Below are positions 44,135-55,654 of a stretch of 64,000 nt of DNA, piece by piece; position 1 is the stretch's first letter; each line of letters opens with the position of its first letter. This DNA is from Leptidea sinapis (lineage: Eukaryota; Arthropoda; Insecta; Lepidoptera; Pieridae), in NCBI RefSeq assembly GCF_905404315.1, contig NC_066283.1:5146001-5210000 (forward strand), given 5' to 3'. The position numbers were made by a program, and so were the translations under genes. The notes beneath the pieces are model-generated. The model ran no database searches and had not been told where the DNA came from. It saw only the letters and a program-made list of their open reading frames with translations.

Positions 44135-44834
44135 GGGTCTGGTGCTCGTGATTCCATACGATGTCATTCCATGGGGCAGATCTCAGCCCTTGTTTAATAT
44201 GCCAGCCACTATCTGTAAGCCAATGGCTGAAGAGGTGTTCGTACCTTCAAAAACTTTAAATCGAAAAATGGCAGAGGCAAAACTCATACACGTGGTCGAA
44301 ATCGGCTAACAGTCTTCAAAGTATATAATAAGCGCTTTTGAAAAGTGCTGTTGATATTTGCACCATAAAATACTTTATCTATGGTTGAAAGTCAACTAAA
44401 AAAAACATAAGGTCAATTGCCAAGACAACATAACATTTTTTCTATTACCAAAGCCGCTTACAATCGACCACAGACTATAGATACATTATGATGTGTTGCC
44501 AGCGTCTTCGTGCATTGCCATTTAACGCACGCTGTTTAACAGCCGTGGTCAATGGCCTTGTTAGAGTAATGTGCAAGTTCGAATCAATTTTACACTTTTT
44601 AAAATCACGAACTGAGGTCAAGATATTATTACGGCGTTAGTTGGAAGTAAGCGTTTATATAACCATAGATTAAGAATATACTACCGTAAAGAAAAACAAA
44701 GTGTGATAAAGAGAAGAAGAACTCTAACGGAGATACAGCGGTGACAACCTACCTACAACAGAAAACAATGACATTTTAAAATAAATATGAGATTTGACTT
44801 CGAAAGAAAGGAACAATAATAATTTATTTAATTA
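44135..44834. other. unassigned
   Basis: No frame of note; not shared with the listed repeats. Confidence 0.35.
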
Positions 44835-44960
44835 CGGCAAAATGACACTTATGAATCTCACAGATTTAACCACTACTTGGAAAAGTTAGCTTTTATGAAA
44901 AGAATTGGCAAGAAATTCACTGCCACTCTTTTCAATATAATAGCAGTTAAAGTATGAAAT
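44835..44960 (-). repeat. repeat E, inverted copy
   Basis: ATGACACTTATGAATCTCAC, AACCACTACTTGGAAAAG and GGCAAGAAATTCACTGCCAC. Confidence 0.5.
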
Positions 44961-45086
44961 TGCCGTTTTATTGTAATAGGTACTTCAAATTGACATAGAA
45001 CCTTTATGGTTTGAGTTACATATGTAGGTAGTTCTTCTTTTAAAAAATGTGCAACATTCGACTATCGACTTCCGGTTGTTTTTTTT

Positions 45087-46225
45087 TTATTCAGCTTTGA
45101 CAAGAAAGATAAAGACTCCGAAAATTCGAGTGATCTTTGAACACGAGTTCCGACATGGAACTAACGCGGCAGAAACAGCTCGCTATATCAATGTTGCGTT
45201 TGGAGAGGGGACTGCTAATGAACGCACCGTGCGATTTTCGTTTGAACGCTTTCGTGATGGAAACTTTGATTTAAAGAACGAACCATGTGCAAGACTGCAC
45301 ACGCAGGTGAATAACAATGAATTGAAAGAGATGGTGGAAGCGGATCCGAGCCAAACTACCCATGAATTAGCGGCATGGTTTAACGTTACCTTACCAACAA
45401 TCAAAATCTATTGATTTGACTGTTTTGATTGAAATAAATAAATAAAATATGAAAAGGTGCCTCATGATTTGTCTAATCTGCAGAAAGAAACGCGTATTGA
45501 AACTTTTTTTTATAAAAATTAGGGACGAGACGAGCAGGACGCTCACCTGGTGGTAATTGATACGCCCCACCCACCACCACATTAACTAAGTAGGCAGATT
45601 CACACATGACACAATAGGCCTCAAAGTAAGCAGAAGTGCTGATCTAGGCGCCTATCAACAGACCATAATGAGGTCAATCCAAGTCACAAAATCGCTGTTT
45701 ATAGCTATTGTTCTAAAAGTGTATTATCTTGAACACTTGTGGTAGGTCAGTGAACGTTCAACACTGCAATATCTAGGGCGACACACAAGACGCCTGACGT
45801 GTGTTGCTAACCCTAAAGTTTATTTTTATTCGATTTATACTTACACCACAGAAGTTTTAATTTTTTTTTAAGAAAATACGAGATGAGGCGAGTATCACGT
45901 TCAGCTGATGGTAATGCGCCCTGCCAATTACAATGCAGTGCCGCTCAGGATTCTTGAAAAACTGAAAAATTCTGAGCGGCACCACAATTTCGCTCGTCAA
46001 CTTGAGACATAAGATGTTAAGTCACATTTGCCCAGTAAATTCAATTGTGTTGTTGAATCGATGCAAAAATGAAGGAATATTGGATCGAATTGTGACATGC
46101 GATGAAAAGTGGATTCTTTACGATAACCGTAAGCGAATTGCAATGGCTGACCCCAGGTCAAAAACCGCAACAGTGCAACAAAAAATCAAAAACAGATCTA
46201 TCAATTCGAATATACTGCAAATAAG
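45087..46225 (+). pseudogene. second mariner transposase, split by insertion
   Basis: The N-terminal part is at 45106-45414: IRVIFEHEFRHGTNAAETAR, FERFRDGNFDLKNEP and EADPSQTTHELAAWFNV (paired HTH region), then a stop. The frame shifts, and a degenerate PHDL linker region follows at about 45460-45500. The coding sequence resumes at 46047 with LLNRCKNEGILDRIVTCDEK and WILYDNRKR, covering the first catalytic aspartate, before decay at about 46200. The HDN and PTDYHF parts are missing. It is a different mariner lineage from the 39-kb copy, from which its peptide differs at many positions. The intervening 45505-46045 is foreign. Confidence 0.75.
45505..46045 (+). mobile_element. RepA-U-RepA composite inserted in mariner
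   Basis: Starts with a poly-T/TATAAAAATTAGGGACGAGA RepA 5' piece (45524-45580), then unit U (45583-45870), then a second RepA (45877-46045) truncated at CCCAGTAAATTC, where mariner sequence resumes. The last two parts repeat 32228-32720. Confidence 0.7.
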
Positions 46226-46451
46226 TAAAGGTATTATTATGCGAGCAATTCAATATATTTAAACTAACAACCTTAAAATAATTTATTATCAATTAAAAAA
46301 ATGGCGGGTAGAGACTGTCAACAGACTGTAACATGAATGACTTTCTTAATGATGCCACAGATTGGGAATGTAGAGACCGCCCTCAGGCTTTTAAATAATA
46401 GATTTTATTATACGATATTACATTGTGACCATATTTTTATGAAAAAAAAAG

Positions 46452-46722
46452 ACGCCCACTAGAGACTAGCTAGATTATTTACACCACAACGGCGCCTATT
46501 TCTGCCGTGAATTACTAATGTGTAAACATTATTGTGTTGCGGTCTGAAGGGAGCCGTCGCTAGTAAAATTACTAGGCAAATGAGACTTAACATCTTATGT
46601 CTCAAGGTGACGAGCGCAATTCTGGTGCCCTTCAGAATTTTTAGTTTGTTCAAGAAACCTGAGCGGCACTGCATTGATATGAATGGCCTACTTGTCTCGT
46701 CCCTTATTATCATAAAAAAAAA
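46452..46722 (-). repeat. RepA, near full length
   Basis: CCCACTAGAGACTAGCTAGA-type start to CTTGTCTCGTCCCTTATTAT. Confidence 0.7.
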
Positions 46723-46903
46723 ATCGAATTTGAATTGCTCTGTTTATTTGCGGTGGTTACAACACCACACTTATCTCAGTCACTATCTGAAAGAGAACGT
46801 CGCTGTACTATTTGAGCTGGTTGTCATTTATTTGCCTCGACAAGATTATAAAAGTAAATTAAACATACCGTTGTGGCTGTTGACATGTTGTAATATAAAG
46901 TAA

Positions 46904-47108
46904 AGACGAGCAGGACGTTTAGCTGATGGTAATTGATATGCCCTGCCCGTTACAATGCAGTGCCGCTCAGGATTCTTCAAAACCCAAAAAATTCTGAGCG
47001 GCACTACTCGTCACCTTGAGACATAAGATGTTAAGTCTCATTTGACCAGTAATTTCATTAGCTACGGCGCCCTTCAGACCGAAACACAGTAATGTTTATA
47101 CATTACTG
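46904..47108 (+). repeat. RepA, 3'-truncated
   Basis: GACGAGCAGGACGTTTAGCT to GTTTATACATTACTG. It lies 180 bases from an inverted RepA, so the pair could form a hairpin. Confidence 0.75.
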
Positions 47109-47176
47109 TACAATGAATACAGCAAATGTTATAGGAATGACTTGCCATCGGCTAGTTTTTAAAAACATATAAATAA

Positions 47177-47517
47177 CTAGCTGGCCCGGCAAACGTTGTT
47201 TTGCCATATAAAGTATAATTCACGCGATAGTTTTATAAGTAATAAAATATTGCCTATATTATAACCTGTACATCATTTTGTTCTATTGTCAATAGTTTTT
47301 ACAGCGCACGCAAAAATAGGTTTCCGATTTTACACCTTGTGTTACAAAAGAGCAATTTTATTACGGATCCCTCATTTTGAAAAAAATAACATAGCCTATA
47401 GCCTTCCTCGATAAATGGACTACCCAACACTGAAAGAATCATTCAAATCGGACCAGTAGTACCAGAGATTAGCGCGTTCAAACAAACAAACACTGCAGCT
47501 TTATATATTAGTATAGA
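47177..47517 (-). mobile_element. non-autonomous Helitron, third body type
   Basis: 341 bp. The minus strand starts A|TC (47517-47516) with TATACTAATATATAAAGC and ends in GGCAAAACAACGTTTGCC (6-bp stem hairpin), then GGGCCAGCTAG|T. No target duplication. The interior (TTGTTCTATTGTCAATAG, AAATCGGACCAGTAGTACC) differs from the other Helitrons here. Confidence 0.75.
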
Positions 47518-48689
47518 TAAGACGCTACATTACGTTTTTAACTTTGTATCGATACTATAATACGTTGAAAGAACCGCGGAAGCGTCAAGAATTTTAAATA
47601 GCGCTTATAACCTATTCTTTTTTTTATGGAAGAGGAGGGTACCATGGGTCGATAGACCATGGAAATCTTAATAAGAAGGTATAATCAATAAGAAAACAAT
47701 AATTCTAAGAATGGGGAATACTCAAATTGTTATTTTTTCTATTTTTGTGTGAAAATCTTAATTCGGTTCACAGAATACCCCTACTTACCAAGTTTCAACA
47801 GTATAGTTTCGGAAAAAAGGGTTCCGTTACTTGCCATTTGGCTACGGAACCCTAAAAACGAAATGCTTAGCTTACACTCAGCTAAGTTTAACCTGAGTAA
47901 AGCTTGAGCAAAGTCTAAGTTCGCTGTTTAGATCGTAGCCAGATTCCTATGGGCTGGACCTTTCAGCTAGAGTAGGCAACCCTACTATATAATATAGTAC
48001 CACATACTGTATTAGAGGCCCAACTACTACATTTAAAAAAAAGTATGAAGTAGGTGAAACTACCATAGTTTAATAGCTAAAAAACTCAAAGCAATAATTT
48101 TCGGTTCAAAATGTGCAATTCACATTGCGTTTGACAGATTGACAATTTCGGTAACAAATTTGGTGAACTACCTACTTTTGAAGTATAATAAAAACTTTTA
48201 CTAATAATATTCTAAGTCAATATTTTGTAAGGTGCCTCTAGAGTCTAGATCCTTACAAAATTATTGACGAGTTTAAGTTGAAAATTGTCTGTTTCTAAAA
48301 TGAATACAGTGGTTATAATAGTGGTACTACTGCAGTTGAAAAATGGCAACAAATTCTCAGTGATGCAGATTTCACAAATATTTAAAAATAATATCATTTC
48401 TTCTCTCAATTCCGGCAGCATCTGATTGTACATCCGCGAATATTTTCTGTAACGAACTAACAAAATGGTAGGATAAGTGCGATAGAGCCAGTCTAAAATT
48501 AATTAGAGCTGAGCTTATGGTATTTGGTAATTTAAATAGCAAAAATAGCAATGAGGCAATTCTTAAAAATATTTTGTTTTTAATTTACGCTTAGAGTAGG
48601 AAAAATATTATTATAAGAAATAGAAAGCGTATTATGAAACCTACTATTATTTTTCCATCTTTTCGTTAGGTACTATATGTTTGTGGGTA
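47518..48689. other. unassigned
   Basis: A 72-codon minus frame (48245-48463) is not recognisable. No shared repeat identified. Confidence 0.35.
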
Positions 48690-48955
48690 ATTATTTTAGA
48701 ACTTAGGGCTGGGCTGGGCACATGGTAAGAGGACATGACAAATGGAGTAAGAAAGTGACAAGATGGTAACCCTGGGAAGGGAAAGGGAAAAGAGGTAAAT
48801 CCCAGAAAAGATGGCATGACGATATCAGAGAAGTGGCAGGAGTAACGTGGAACAGAGTGGCTCAAGAAAGACACGAATGGAAACGGTTCGAGGAGGCCTT
48901 TGCAGATTGGCAAACATATCCACAAAAAATAAAAAAATACAAATACTAGAATAAG
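48690..48955 (+). pseudogene. RTE-like LINE reverse transcriptase C-terminal tail
   Basis: WAGHMVRGHDKWSKKVTRW, a stop, then GKGKRGKSQKRWHDDIREVA, GVTWNRVAQERHEWKRFEEA and FADWQTYP. This RRW-x-D-D-I ... GxxWxxxAxxRxxWKxxEEAF pattern is the known C-terminal tail of insect RTE-type reverse transcriptases. Only the tail is present. Confidence 0.7.
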
Positions 48956-50099
48956 ATATTTTGTTTTGAATGTTTTATGTTTGTTTTAGAGTATTGTTAG
49001 TTATCTATGTTAGTTAAGATCTGAATAAAGGTTATATTATTATTTTAGAAGTACTATTTTTTTCCGACAACTAGTAGGCAACCCTACTTTCAGCGCTATA
49101 GAGTTTCGCTTATGGTAGCTTCTCTAGAACTTTAGTTCACTGAATGGCTATTGATAATAGTAGTCTTTTATGGGCCGTGCAATTTCCGAATCTTGCAGCC
49201 GAACAATACGCTGTAAATTCCCGCTTGAAATAATAAGGGTAATATTTACCGTGTACTATTTCGAAAATTCATAGAGTTGAATTGTTGTCGCGTATATTTT
49301 CGATTTATGAAACCTTTTTGTGGTTATATACTTCGATCAACAATAGCGACTCTTGATCGAACTTATATACACGCCGGCGGGGATGAGTTATCGCACTTTT
49401 TACATAATATCGTTTCGTACCCACGCTAAATTATTAGACATAATGTATTTGTATTATGCACAAACCTACACAAATTTTTTAGTTTGTGTTGTTTTAGGTG
49501 ACTAAATTTGATTAAATGATTTCCAGAAAAATTGGTAATAAGTTTTGTTTCTCCCTATTCCTTCAAGGACACAAGGAGTTTTTGCCTCCACTAGCTTCAA
49601 GCTTTCTTGAGTTGAGTTCACCGTTCCCTATTTCATAAGGTTGAATTTCTTGCAAGTTCAATTAGATTTAAGTGTTTATGTTTATTACAAGTTTAGTAGT
49701 TATCACGGGAATTCGGATCAGTCGCAAAAGTATACCTAAGTAAAAGTTGTGTTCTTTATTCGATGTCAGGGTTGATGTTTTTTTTTAAATTGTTTATTAG
49801 CAAGGGATGCACCGTCATAGGCCAAATTGCTCTATAATGATTCAGTGTTGCTGCAGTGTGATTTAATTACATAATATTGTCAATGGTACCAGCTATGTAC
49901 ATTGTATTTGTCTCTTAATCTTTTAAATCTCTATGTTATTGTTGTATCTTACAATTATGGAGATCCGGAAACTTATTATACTTGTAATTAAATTATTAGA
50001 CAAAGAAGATAAGACAAAAACGTGAGTAAAGCCGTATTAATAAATTATACTTGTGTTAAATGAATGTGAAAAAATGGAATGCTTGGGAAATTAAATATT
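48956..50099. other. unassigned
   Basis: No recognised sequence. Confidence 0.35.
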
Positions 50100-50555
50100 T
50101 TCAGATGTCAGTATGGGCAGCGTACGTGAAGCTCCATAAAATCTTCTCGTCCCAAATACCATATTGTCTGAAGACGAAGGTTTGCAACCAGTGTGTGTTG
50201 TCGCTAACTAAAGGCCCTATGAGAAAGTTCATGGTCGCTCAGAGAGCAATGGAGAGGGCTATGCTCGAAGATCCGTAGGAGAACCAAAGTTACCGACATA
50301 GTCCAAATGATTGCAAGACTGAAGTGGCAGTGCCCTGCCCGGGCACATCGTTCGATGGACAGATGGCCGTTGGGGCAGTAAAGTCCTCGAATGGCGACCA
50401 CGTACCTGAAAAAGCCGTGTTGGTAGGCCCGCCACAAGATGGACCAACGATCTGGTCAAGATCGCCGGAATACGTTGGATGGGGGCAGCGCAGGACTGAT
50501 CGTCGTGCAAATCTTTGGGGGACGCCTTTGTCCAGCAGTGGACGTCTGATGATGA
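50100..50555 (+). pseudogene. RTE-like LINE reverse transcriptase C-terminal part
   Basis: Pieces in order: KLHKIFSSQIPYCLKTKVCN, QCVLSLTKGPMRKFMVAQRA and MERAML. After frameshifts follow RRTKVTDIVQMIARLKWQ, a degenerate GRPPTRWTDD segment, AGxRWxxAAQDR-like and FVQQWTS-like. It ends in a (GAT)n tail (TGATGATGATGAA), typical of RTE elements. It differs from the 48.7-kb tail, so at least two RTE subfamilies occur. Confidence 0.65.
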
Positions 50556-50944
50556 TGAATTTTTTCTACCAATACAGAGACACTCTTTCAAATCCTTGCG
50601 CAAAAATTAACACTTTCGCGTCTAATAATAGACAATATAATGATTGGCTGTTTATATTTAGGTCATTGACAGAATGACGAGTTAAAAAGTCTAAGCTTCA
50701 TTCGTCGACTTTCAATGCACGGTCATTCACTTCCCAGCCAGGCTACATTGTAATAAGATTTAATTTCACATAACAACATGTAATTGACTCAGTAAGAAAA
50801 AGTATTGCTTTTACCGACTTTCTAACGTTTGTTTAGTCATCGTAGTTGCTGATCGAATACTACGCAATAAGTTTCTATAGAAGTTGGAATTGAAAACATT
50901 TTTCGAACGAATTTGTTTGATATAGTGGTATATAATAGATAATA
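50556..50944. other. unassigned
   Basis: No recognised sequence. Confidence 0.35.
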
Positions 50945-51250
50945 AGCGTAGAAAGGCGGCCCAGTTGATTTTTCTTTACAAACTCATAAACAACCTAATA
51001 GACTGTCCAGATATTCTTCAAAATATTGGCATTAAATGACGGAACACACCGTCATTTAATTGTCAAATAGGTACTTATTCCCCAATATTTATTAAATTTT
51101 ATAGAAATAACTACGGATTAAACTCTCCCATTCAACTCATATGTGTTAGCTATAATAAAATATTTAAATTAGATCATAACATCGATATATTTTCAAATAT
51201 TAACTTTTATAAAAAAACAGGTGTCCTTGTCATTAAAAGGCTTAAATATA
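50945..51250 (+). pseudogene. CR1/jockey-like LINE ORF2 C-terminus
   Basis: RKAAQLIFLYKLINNLIDCP, DILQNIGIK, then a stop, and later YGLNSPIQLICVSYNKIF and FSNINFYK. This matches the extreme C-terminal pattern R-R-x-x-x-x-L-x-F-L-Y-K-I-I-N of CR1/jockey-like proteins (family knowledge). The 3' UTR may extend to about 51470. Confidence 0.5.
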
Positions 51251-51576
51251 GATTAGTAACTATGTAATTAGTATTAGTAGTAAATTCATTATTGTTATTT
51301 TTCTAATTTGTTTTTAGCATTAGTTTTTTAGTTTAGTAACGATGTGCATACCTTTAATTTAGATATGTAAATAGTAACATTTATTAATGTTTATCTTATT
51401 CGTATATATATAATTTTACAATTATGTATCTAGTTGGTAAGCCTTAATAAATAAATGATAAAAATAAAAAAAATTGGCGGTAGCCGAACTAGTAGCGATT
51501 ATTAAAATTTTCATTTACAAATATAATATCATAAACCGTAATAATTAGACATGAAATTGGGTAATAAACTATAATA

Positions 51577-51790
51577 AAAAACGTGTGCGTTTTAGGACGC
51601 CCGACAGAAGTGATAACCAAAGAGGATGTAAATACTACTTTATAAGAGGCGAGACTGCCTACGGAAAAATCGAAATTTAGTTTAGTATCAAACGTGCATT
51701 GATTTGACTTATGCTTGACATAGTAATTACAATAACGTGGCGACGAAGTATATAAATGTAGTGGATTTCGGCTATCTCCGTTTTTATCTC
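51577..51790. repeat. repeat C, copy 1
   Basis: AGAGGATGTAAATACTAC, GAGGCGAGACTGCCTA, ATTTAGTTTAGTATCAAACG and GTAGTGGATTTCGGCTATCT. The other copies are at 53.6, 55.25 and 60.5 kb, all in the same orientation. No coding capacity. Its right part is replaced by the LINE that follows. Confidence 0.6.
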
Positions 51791-52110
51791 CAAAAAAGCT
51801 GTTTAACCTAATTCCTGCCGCCGAATTCCACCTTTGCACGACACGCCACAAGTTAGGATATCATCCCCACCATCTGGATGTGTGGAGGTCCTCCTTAGTG
51901 CTGTTTTCAAGGAGCTTTCTTCCACGTACTACAAAGCTGTGGAATGAACTTCCTTGTGCGGTGTTTCCGGGACGATACGACATGGGTACCTTCATGGCCG
52001 GCAACGCTCCTGTGATTCCTCTGGTGATGCAAGAGATTGTGGGCAGCGGTGATCACTTAACAACAGGTGACCCGTACGCTCGTTTGTCCTCCTATTCCAT
52101 AAAAAAAAGA
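51790..52110 (+). pseudogene. jockey-like LINE 3' end
   Basis: LFNLIPAAEFH-like start, RHKLGYHPHHLDVWRSSLVL, then WNELPCAVFPGRYDMGTF. A deletion of about 30 bases removes KKSAYTFLKGR. The end is GGTGACCCGTACGCTCGTTT and a short A run. Confidence 0.7.
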
Positions 52111-52170
52111 AAAAAAATTGATTTCTTTCGCTGTAGCTTGTTATATGCGGACAAGGTATTAGACCAAAAA

Positions 52171-52545
52171 GTGGAATTAACCGTGTTACGTAGGCTTGTA
52201 ATAATAAATAATAAAGAGAACTAACTCCAGAATATTATGATCACGCCACTTCAGCGAAGTGAGCAAAGTAAGCGAAGTTTCGCTAAGAATGCGGAAAGTG
52301 AATCGTTTTGTTAATAACTTTTAAAAAATAGTGAATACATATCTAAAACATACAGAAAATAAAAATGCAATTGATGAAAGATGAGATGAGAATAGTTTTT
52401 TTTTGGACTTTTTTGTAAAACAAAATACTGAAAATGAATACCGTGAATGAAATAGTGGAATAAACCGTGTTACGTAGGCTAGTAATAATAAATAAATAAT
52501 AAAGAGCTGACTCCAGGATGTTATGATCACGCCACTTCGCTGAAC
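52171..52545. repeat. pair of ~85-bp direct repeats
   Basis: 52171-52250 and 52457-52545 share CCGTGTTACGTAGGCT, TAATAATAAATAA and ATTATGATCACGCCACTTC-like sequence. Confidence 0.65.
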
Positions 52546-52745
52546 TCTAATGAAATTAATTATTATTAGAAACAAGTTTGTATTTACACTTGTCAGCGTT
52601 AATCTATGTAGGTCGGTATGAAAGTTAAATATTTAATAGATTTGATATTGTCTAATGAAATGTCATGTCCATAATAGTTGGATCTGACTTGTATTTTGCT
52701 GACACTGTATTTTTTTTCGGGGCTTGTGTTGCATTTTTTCCTTTT

Positions 52746-52995
52746 TAACCGACTTCAAAAAAGGAGGAGGTTCTCAATTCGTCGGCATTTTTGTTTTTAT
52801 GTTTGTAACCTCAAAACTTGGTTGGGTTGACTCAAAACTTGGACTGGGTGAACCGATTTTGATAATTCTTTTTTATTTGAAAGCTGGTGCTTCCCGGGTG
52901 GTCCCATTGTAATTTGGTCCAGACATGACAATGGAATCCATGAGAAAACCATAAAAGTCTTAAATTTTGCTATACGTACGTATAGCAAAATTTTT
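52746..52995. mobile_element. AACCGACTTC-family MITE, one-ended
   Basis: TTAACCGACTTCAAAAAAGG, GGAGGTTCTCAATTCGTCGG and GAAAGCTGGTGCTTCCCGGG, ending at a 32-bp palindrome. The second inverted end is not seen. Confidence 0.6.
52962..52993. repeat. 32-bp perfect palindrome
   Basis: AAATTTTGCTATACGT followed directly by its exact complement, centred on GTAC. A looser version is at 13.1 kb in a related MITE. Confidence 0.85.
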
Positions 52996-53616
52996 GTTGT
53001 GATAAATTTTTGTATTAAAAATTTGATGATAAATTTTTTGTATTGAAATTTTAAAAGGACACACATAATTTAAAAATTAACTAAGTATAGGCAAGTTGAT
53101 ATAAATTATAATTTTATTCAGTGTTTATATAAATATTATTGCAATTCTAGCTTAAGGGAGTCAAGAAAGAAAATTATTAAAATTGGTTACAAAATGAGTT
53201 TTTGTGCAAAAACGTAATCCTATGCCATAGAGATATTGTCAATGTCGTAATGACAATTGACAGCATTTTTCAGTTGTCATTTTGTTTCATCTAATTTTAT
53301 TTATTCTTTATGAATCTCATATAAAGAGGTAAAGTTCACTTTGAATTTGTTGTAAAAACCCCACTAAAAACGAATTATATGCTAACCATTTGCTTTTTTG
53401 TTACTTTTATCTCGTTCTACAACTATAATTTAGTTTCCAACATGTACCTACGCTATTTCTATCTGTGGGTCCCAAAATACATGCAAGCTGTCCTAGACTA
53501 GATCATTTTGACAGAAAGAAAAAAAAAAACAAATGAAAAATAACTGGAAACAAAATTTTACTAATCTGGTTCTTTTTTCAAAATGTAAGATTTTTAATGT
53601 CATCAAAACTTATGTA

Positions 53617-53902
53617 CAAAGAGGATGTAAATACTGCGTAATAAGAGGCGTGACTGCCTAAGTAAATTTGGAAATTTAGTTTAATATGAAACGTGCAGAA
53701 ATAATAGTAATTACAGTATGGCGATTGGCGACGAAGTATAATTCGGCTAAGTTTTAAAGCAAACAGATGCTTAAAACGTAGTGGATTTCGGCCCTCTCTG
53801 TTTTTTTACAAGATTATAGCCGTCATCTGTCAATCTATCAATACTGCACGTTTCATACATTCGAGTTAATCGCTTTTTTCTTAGAGAGTTTCACTAAGCT
53901 AC
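53617..53902. repeat. repeat C, copy 2
   Basis: CAAAGAGGATGTAAATACTG to GAGAGTTTCACTAAGCTAC; near full length. Confidence 0.65.
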
Positions 53903-54497
53903 TTATGTACTTAGTACTTACGAATAGTACATCCAAAGAGATTTTATTACAAGTTTAAGTAGGTATAAATACAATTAACGAAAAGACTTTCCCTGCCTAC
54001 CCATTACGTGCATTATCCACAACAATTAAATGTAGGAATAATCATGCCTTATTTTATTTTGGGACTCTTTCCGTAGGTACCTACAAGTTACGGGTAACTT
54101 TGATTAAATACATGTCTATATAGAGTGTAGCGCCGTAACCGCAACAAAAACAATAGACATTAGGCCCAAATTGAAACTTGTGTGCGTCACACACACAAGT
54201 ATGGATGCGTTGCAGCAGCTATTGTTTCCACGTGTGCACGTCACATAGAACTTGCTAAGTGATATCAGCTCTTCAATATTTCCCATAAAACAGGAAAAAA
54301 AAGTGTTATGGTTTTGAGGGATCTATAATTTGTGTTTAATAATAATATTAGTTTTTAATTTATATGCGGACCGGGTGGGTGTTTTCTTTATCTTCAGGGA
54401 AAGATAGTCTATGTTTATAATCAGCTGTTAAATGCACTCAAAGGCTTGATATAAGACAGTACATGTCTCTCGCCATTGCAGTCACATATAGGTCTGA

Positions 54498-54695
54498 AAA
54501 AATGGCGACGTAAAATTAGCGAAATTGAAAATTAAAAACACCGAAATTTGTTGCTTTTTTGTTGCTAATTAGTTGCTAAAAAAATAATTTGATGCTCTAA
54601 CCGATCCCAAAAAATCTACTAACTAGCAACAAGAAAGCAACAAATTTCGGTGTTTTTTTTTCAATTTCGCTAAATTTACGTCGCCATTTTTTTCG
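54498..54695. mobile_element. fold-back MITE with ~75-bp arms
   Basis: The left arm has AATGGCGACGTAAAATTAGC, GAAATTG and ACACCGAAATTTGTTGC; the right arm has GCAACAAATTTCGGTGT, CAATTTCGCTAAATTTACGT and CGCCATT. The loop is about 45 bases. No second copy in the window. Confidence 0.7.
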
Positions 54696-55246
54696 ACCTT
54701 CAGATATTTAGTACAGTAACAGTATTTTTTTCAAAGTTTTATATAACTTACTAAAATTATTTCATAAAACTTTCTGTAATAATGTATCCAATATTATTAT
54801 CCAAAAGATATGTTCAATCACAAGGGATACTTCGATGTAGTTTCGATTACATCCGATGACCTTGCAAAAGAAAGGGGTTGGGAGTGGGGAAGGGTGGGGA
54901 GAGAAGGAGAAGAGTTGTTTATTTTATTTTGCTTGTATTTCGTACCAGTACCTTCCACAGGAAACCTTATAAGTGATATCAACATTGGTATATAAGTAGT
55001 ATAGAATAAGTTAAGTTAAACTGAGAAGGTATATTACCTTGAACCACGTGTAAAATTCTAACATAAACGTAGTTAGGTATTATATCTTTAAAAAAAGTAC
55101 TAATTCTATACTTAGAGATTGGTGTCCGCTGCACTTCAGCTAGATGCTACACTAACTAAGAACAATAGCTTTTTTATTGAGGCAACTATTGGATGATTGT
55201 GTGTGGCATCTTGACACTCAATGGCATCTTTCAAATTTTATAACAT

Positions 55247-55640
55247 ACGCTTCCAAAGAGGATAAGAGAGTTAAAAGGTACTACGTAATTTAGTTTAGTG
55301 TGAAACGTACTGCACGTTTGACATAAGTTTGAAGTAGTAGTAATTACAGTAATGCGATTGGATGAGGGCAGCGCAGGACCGACCGTCGTGGAGATTTGGG
55401 GGATGCCTTTGTTCAGCACGTGGACGTCTTCCGGCTGAAATGATGATGATTGGCGAAGAAGTATAATCCGGCTAAGTTTAAAAGGGAACAGTTGCTTTTA
55501 AAATTTCGTTAGTGGGTTTCGGCTATCTCCGTTTTTAACAAGATTATAACCGTCATCTGTCATACTATCAATGACTGCAAATTTCATAAAATCGTGAAAA
55601 GTGAATCGCTTTTTTTTGCTTTTAGAGAGTTTCGCTAGGT
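55247..55640. repeat. repeat C, copy 3, with RTE insertion
   Basis: Repeat C segments (AGAGGATAAGAGAG, GTTTAGTGTGAAACGTAC, ATAATCCGGCTAAG, GGGTTTCGGCTATCTCCG, GAGTTTCGCTAGG) interrupted at 55361-55450. Confidence 0.65.
55361..55450 (+). mobile_element. 5'-truncated RTE-like insertion
   Basis: GGCAGCGCAGGACCGACCGT, GATTTGGGGGATGCC and GTTCAGCACGTGGACGTC match the end of the RTE copy at 50.5 kb (AAQDR, QQWTS). It closes in a TGATGATGAT tail. Confidence 0.7.
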
Positions 55641-55654
55641 TGATGATGTAGGTC

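Noticed and set aside
50324..50677. 117-codon plus and 114-codon minus frames
   Set aside because: They are off-frame readings of the RTE-like tail at 50100-50555.
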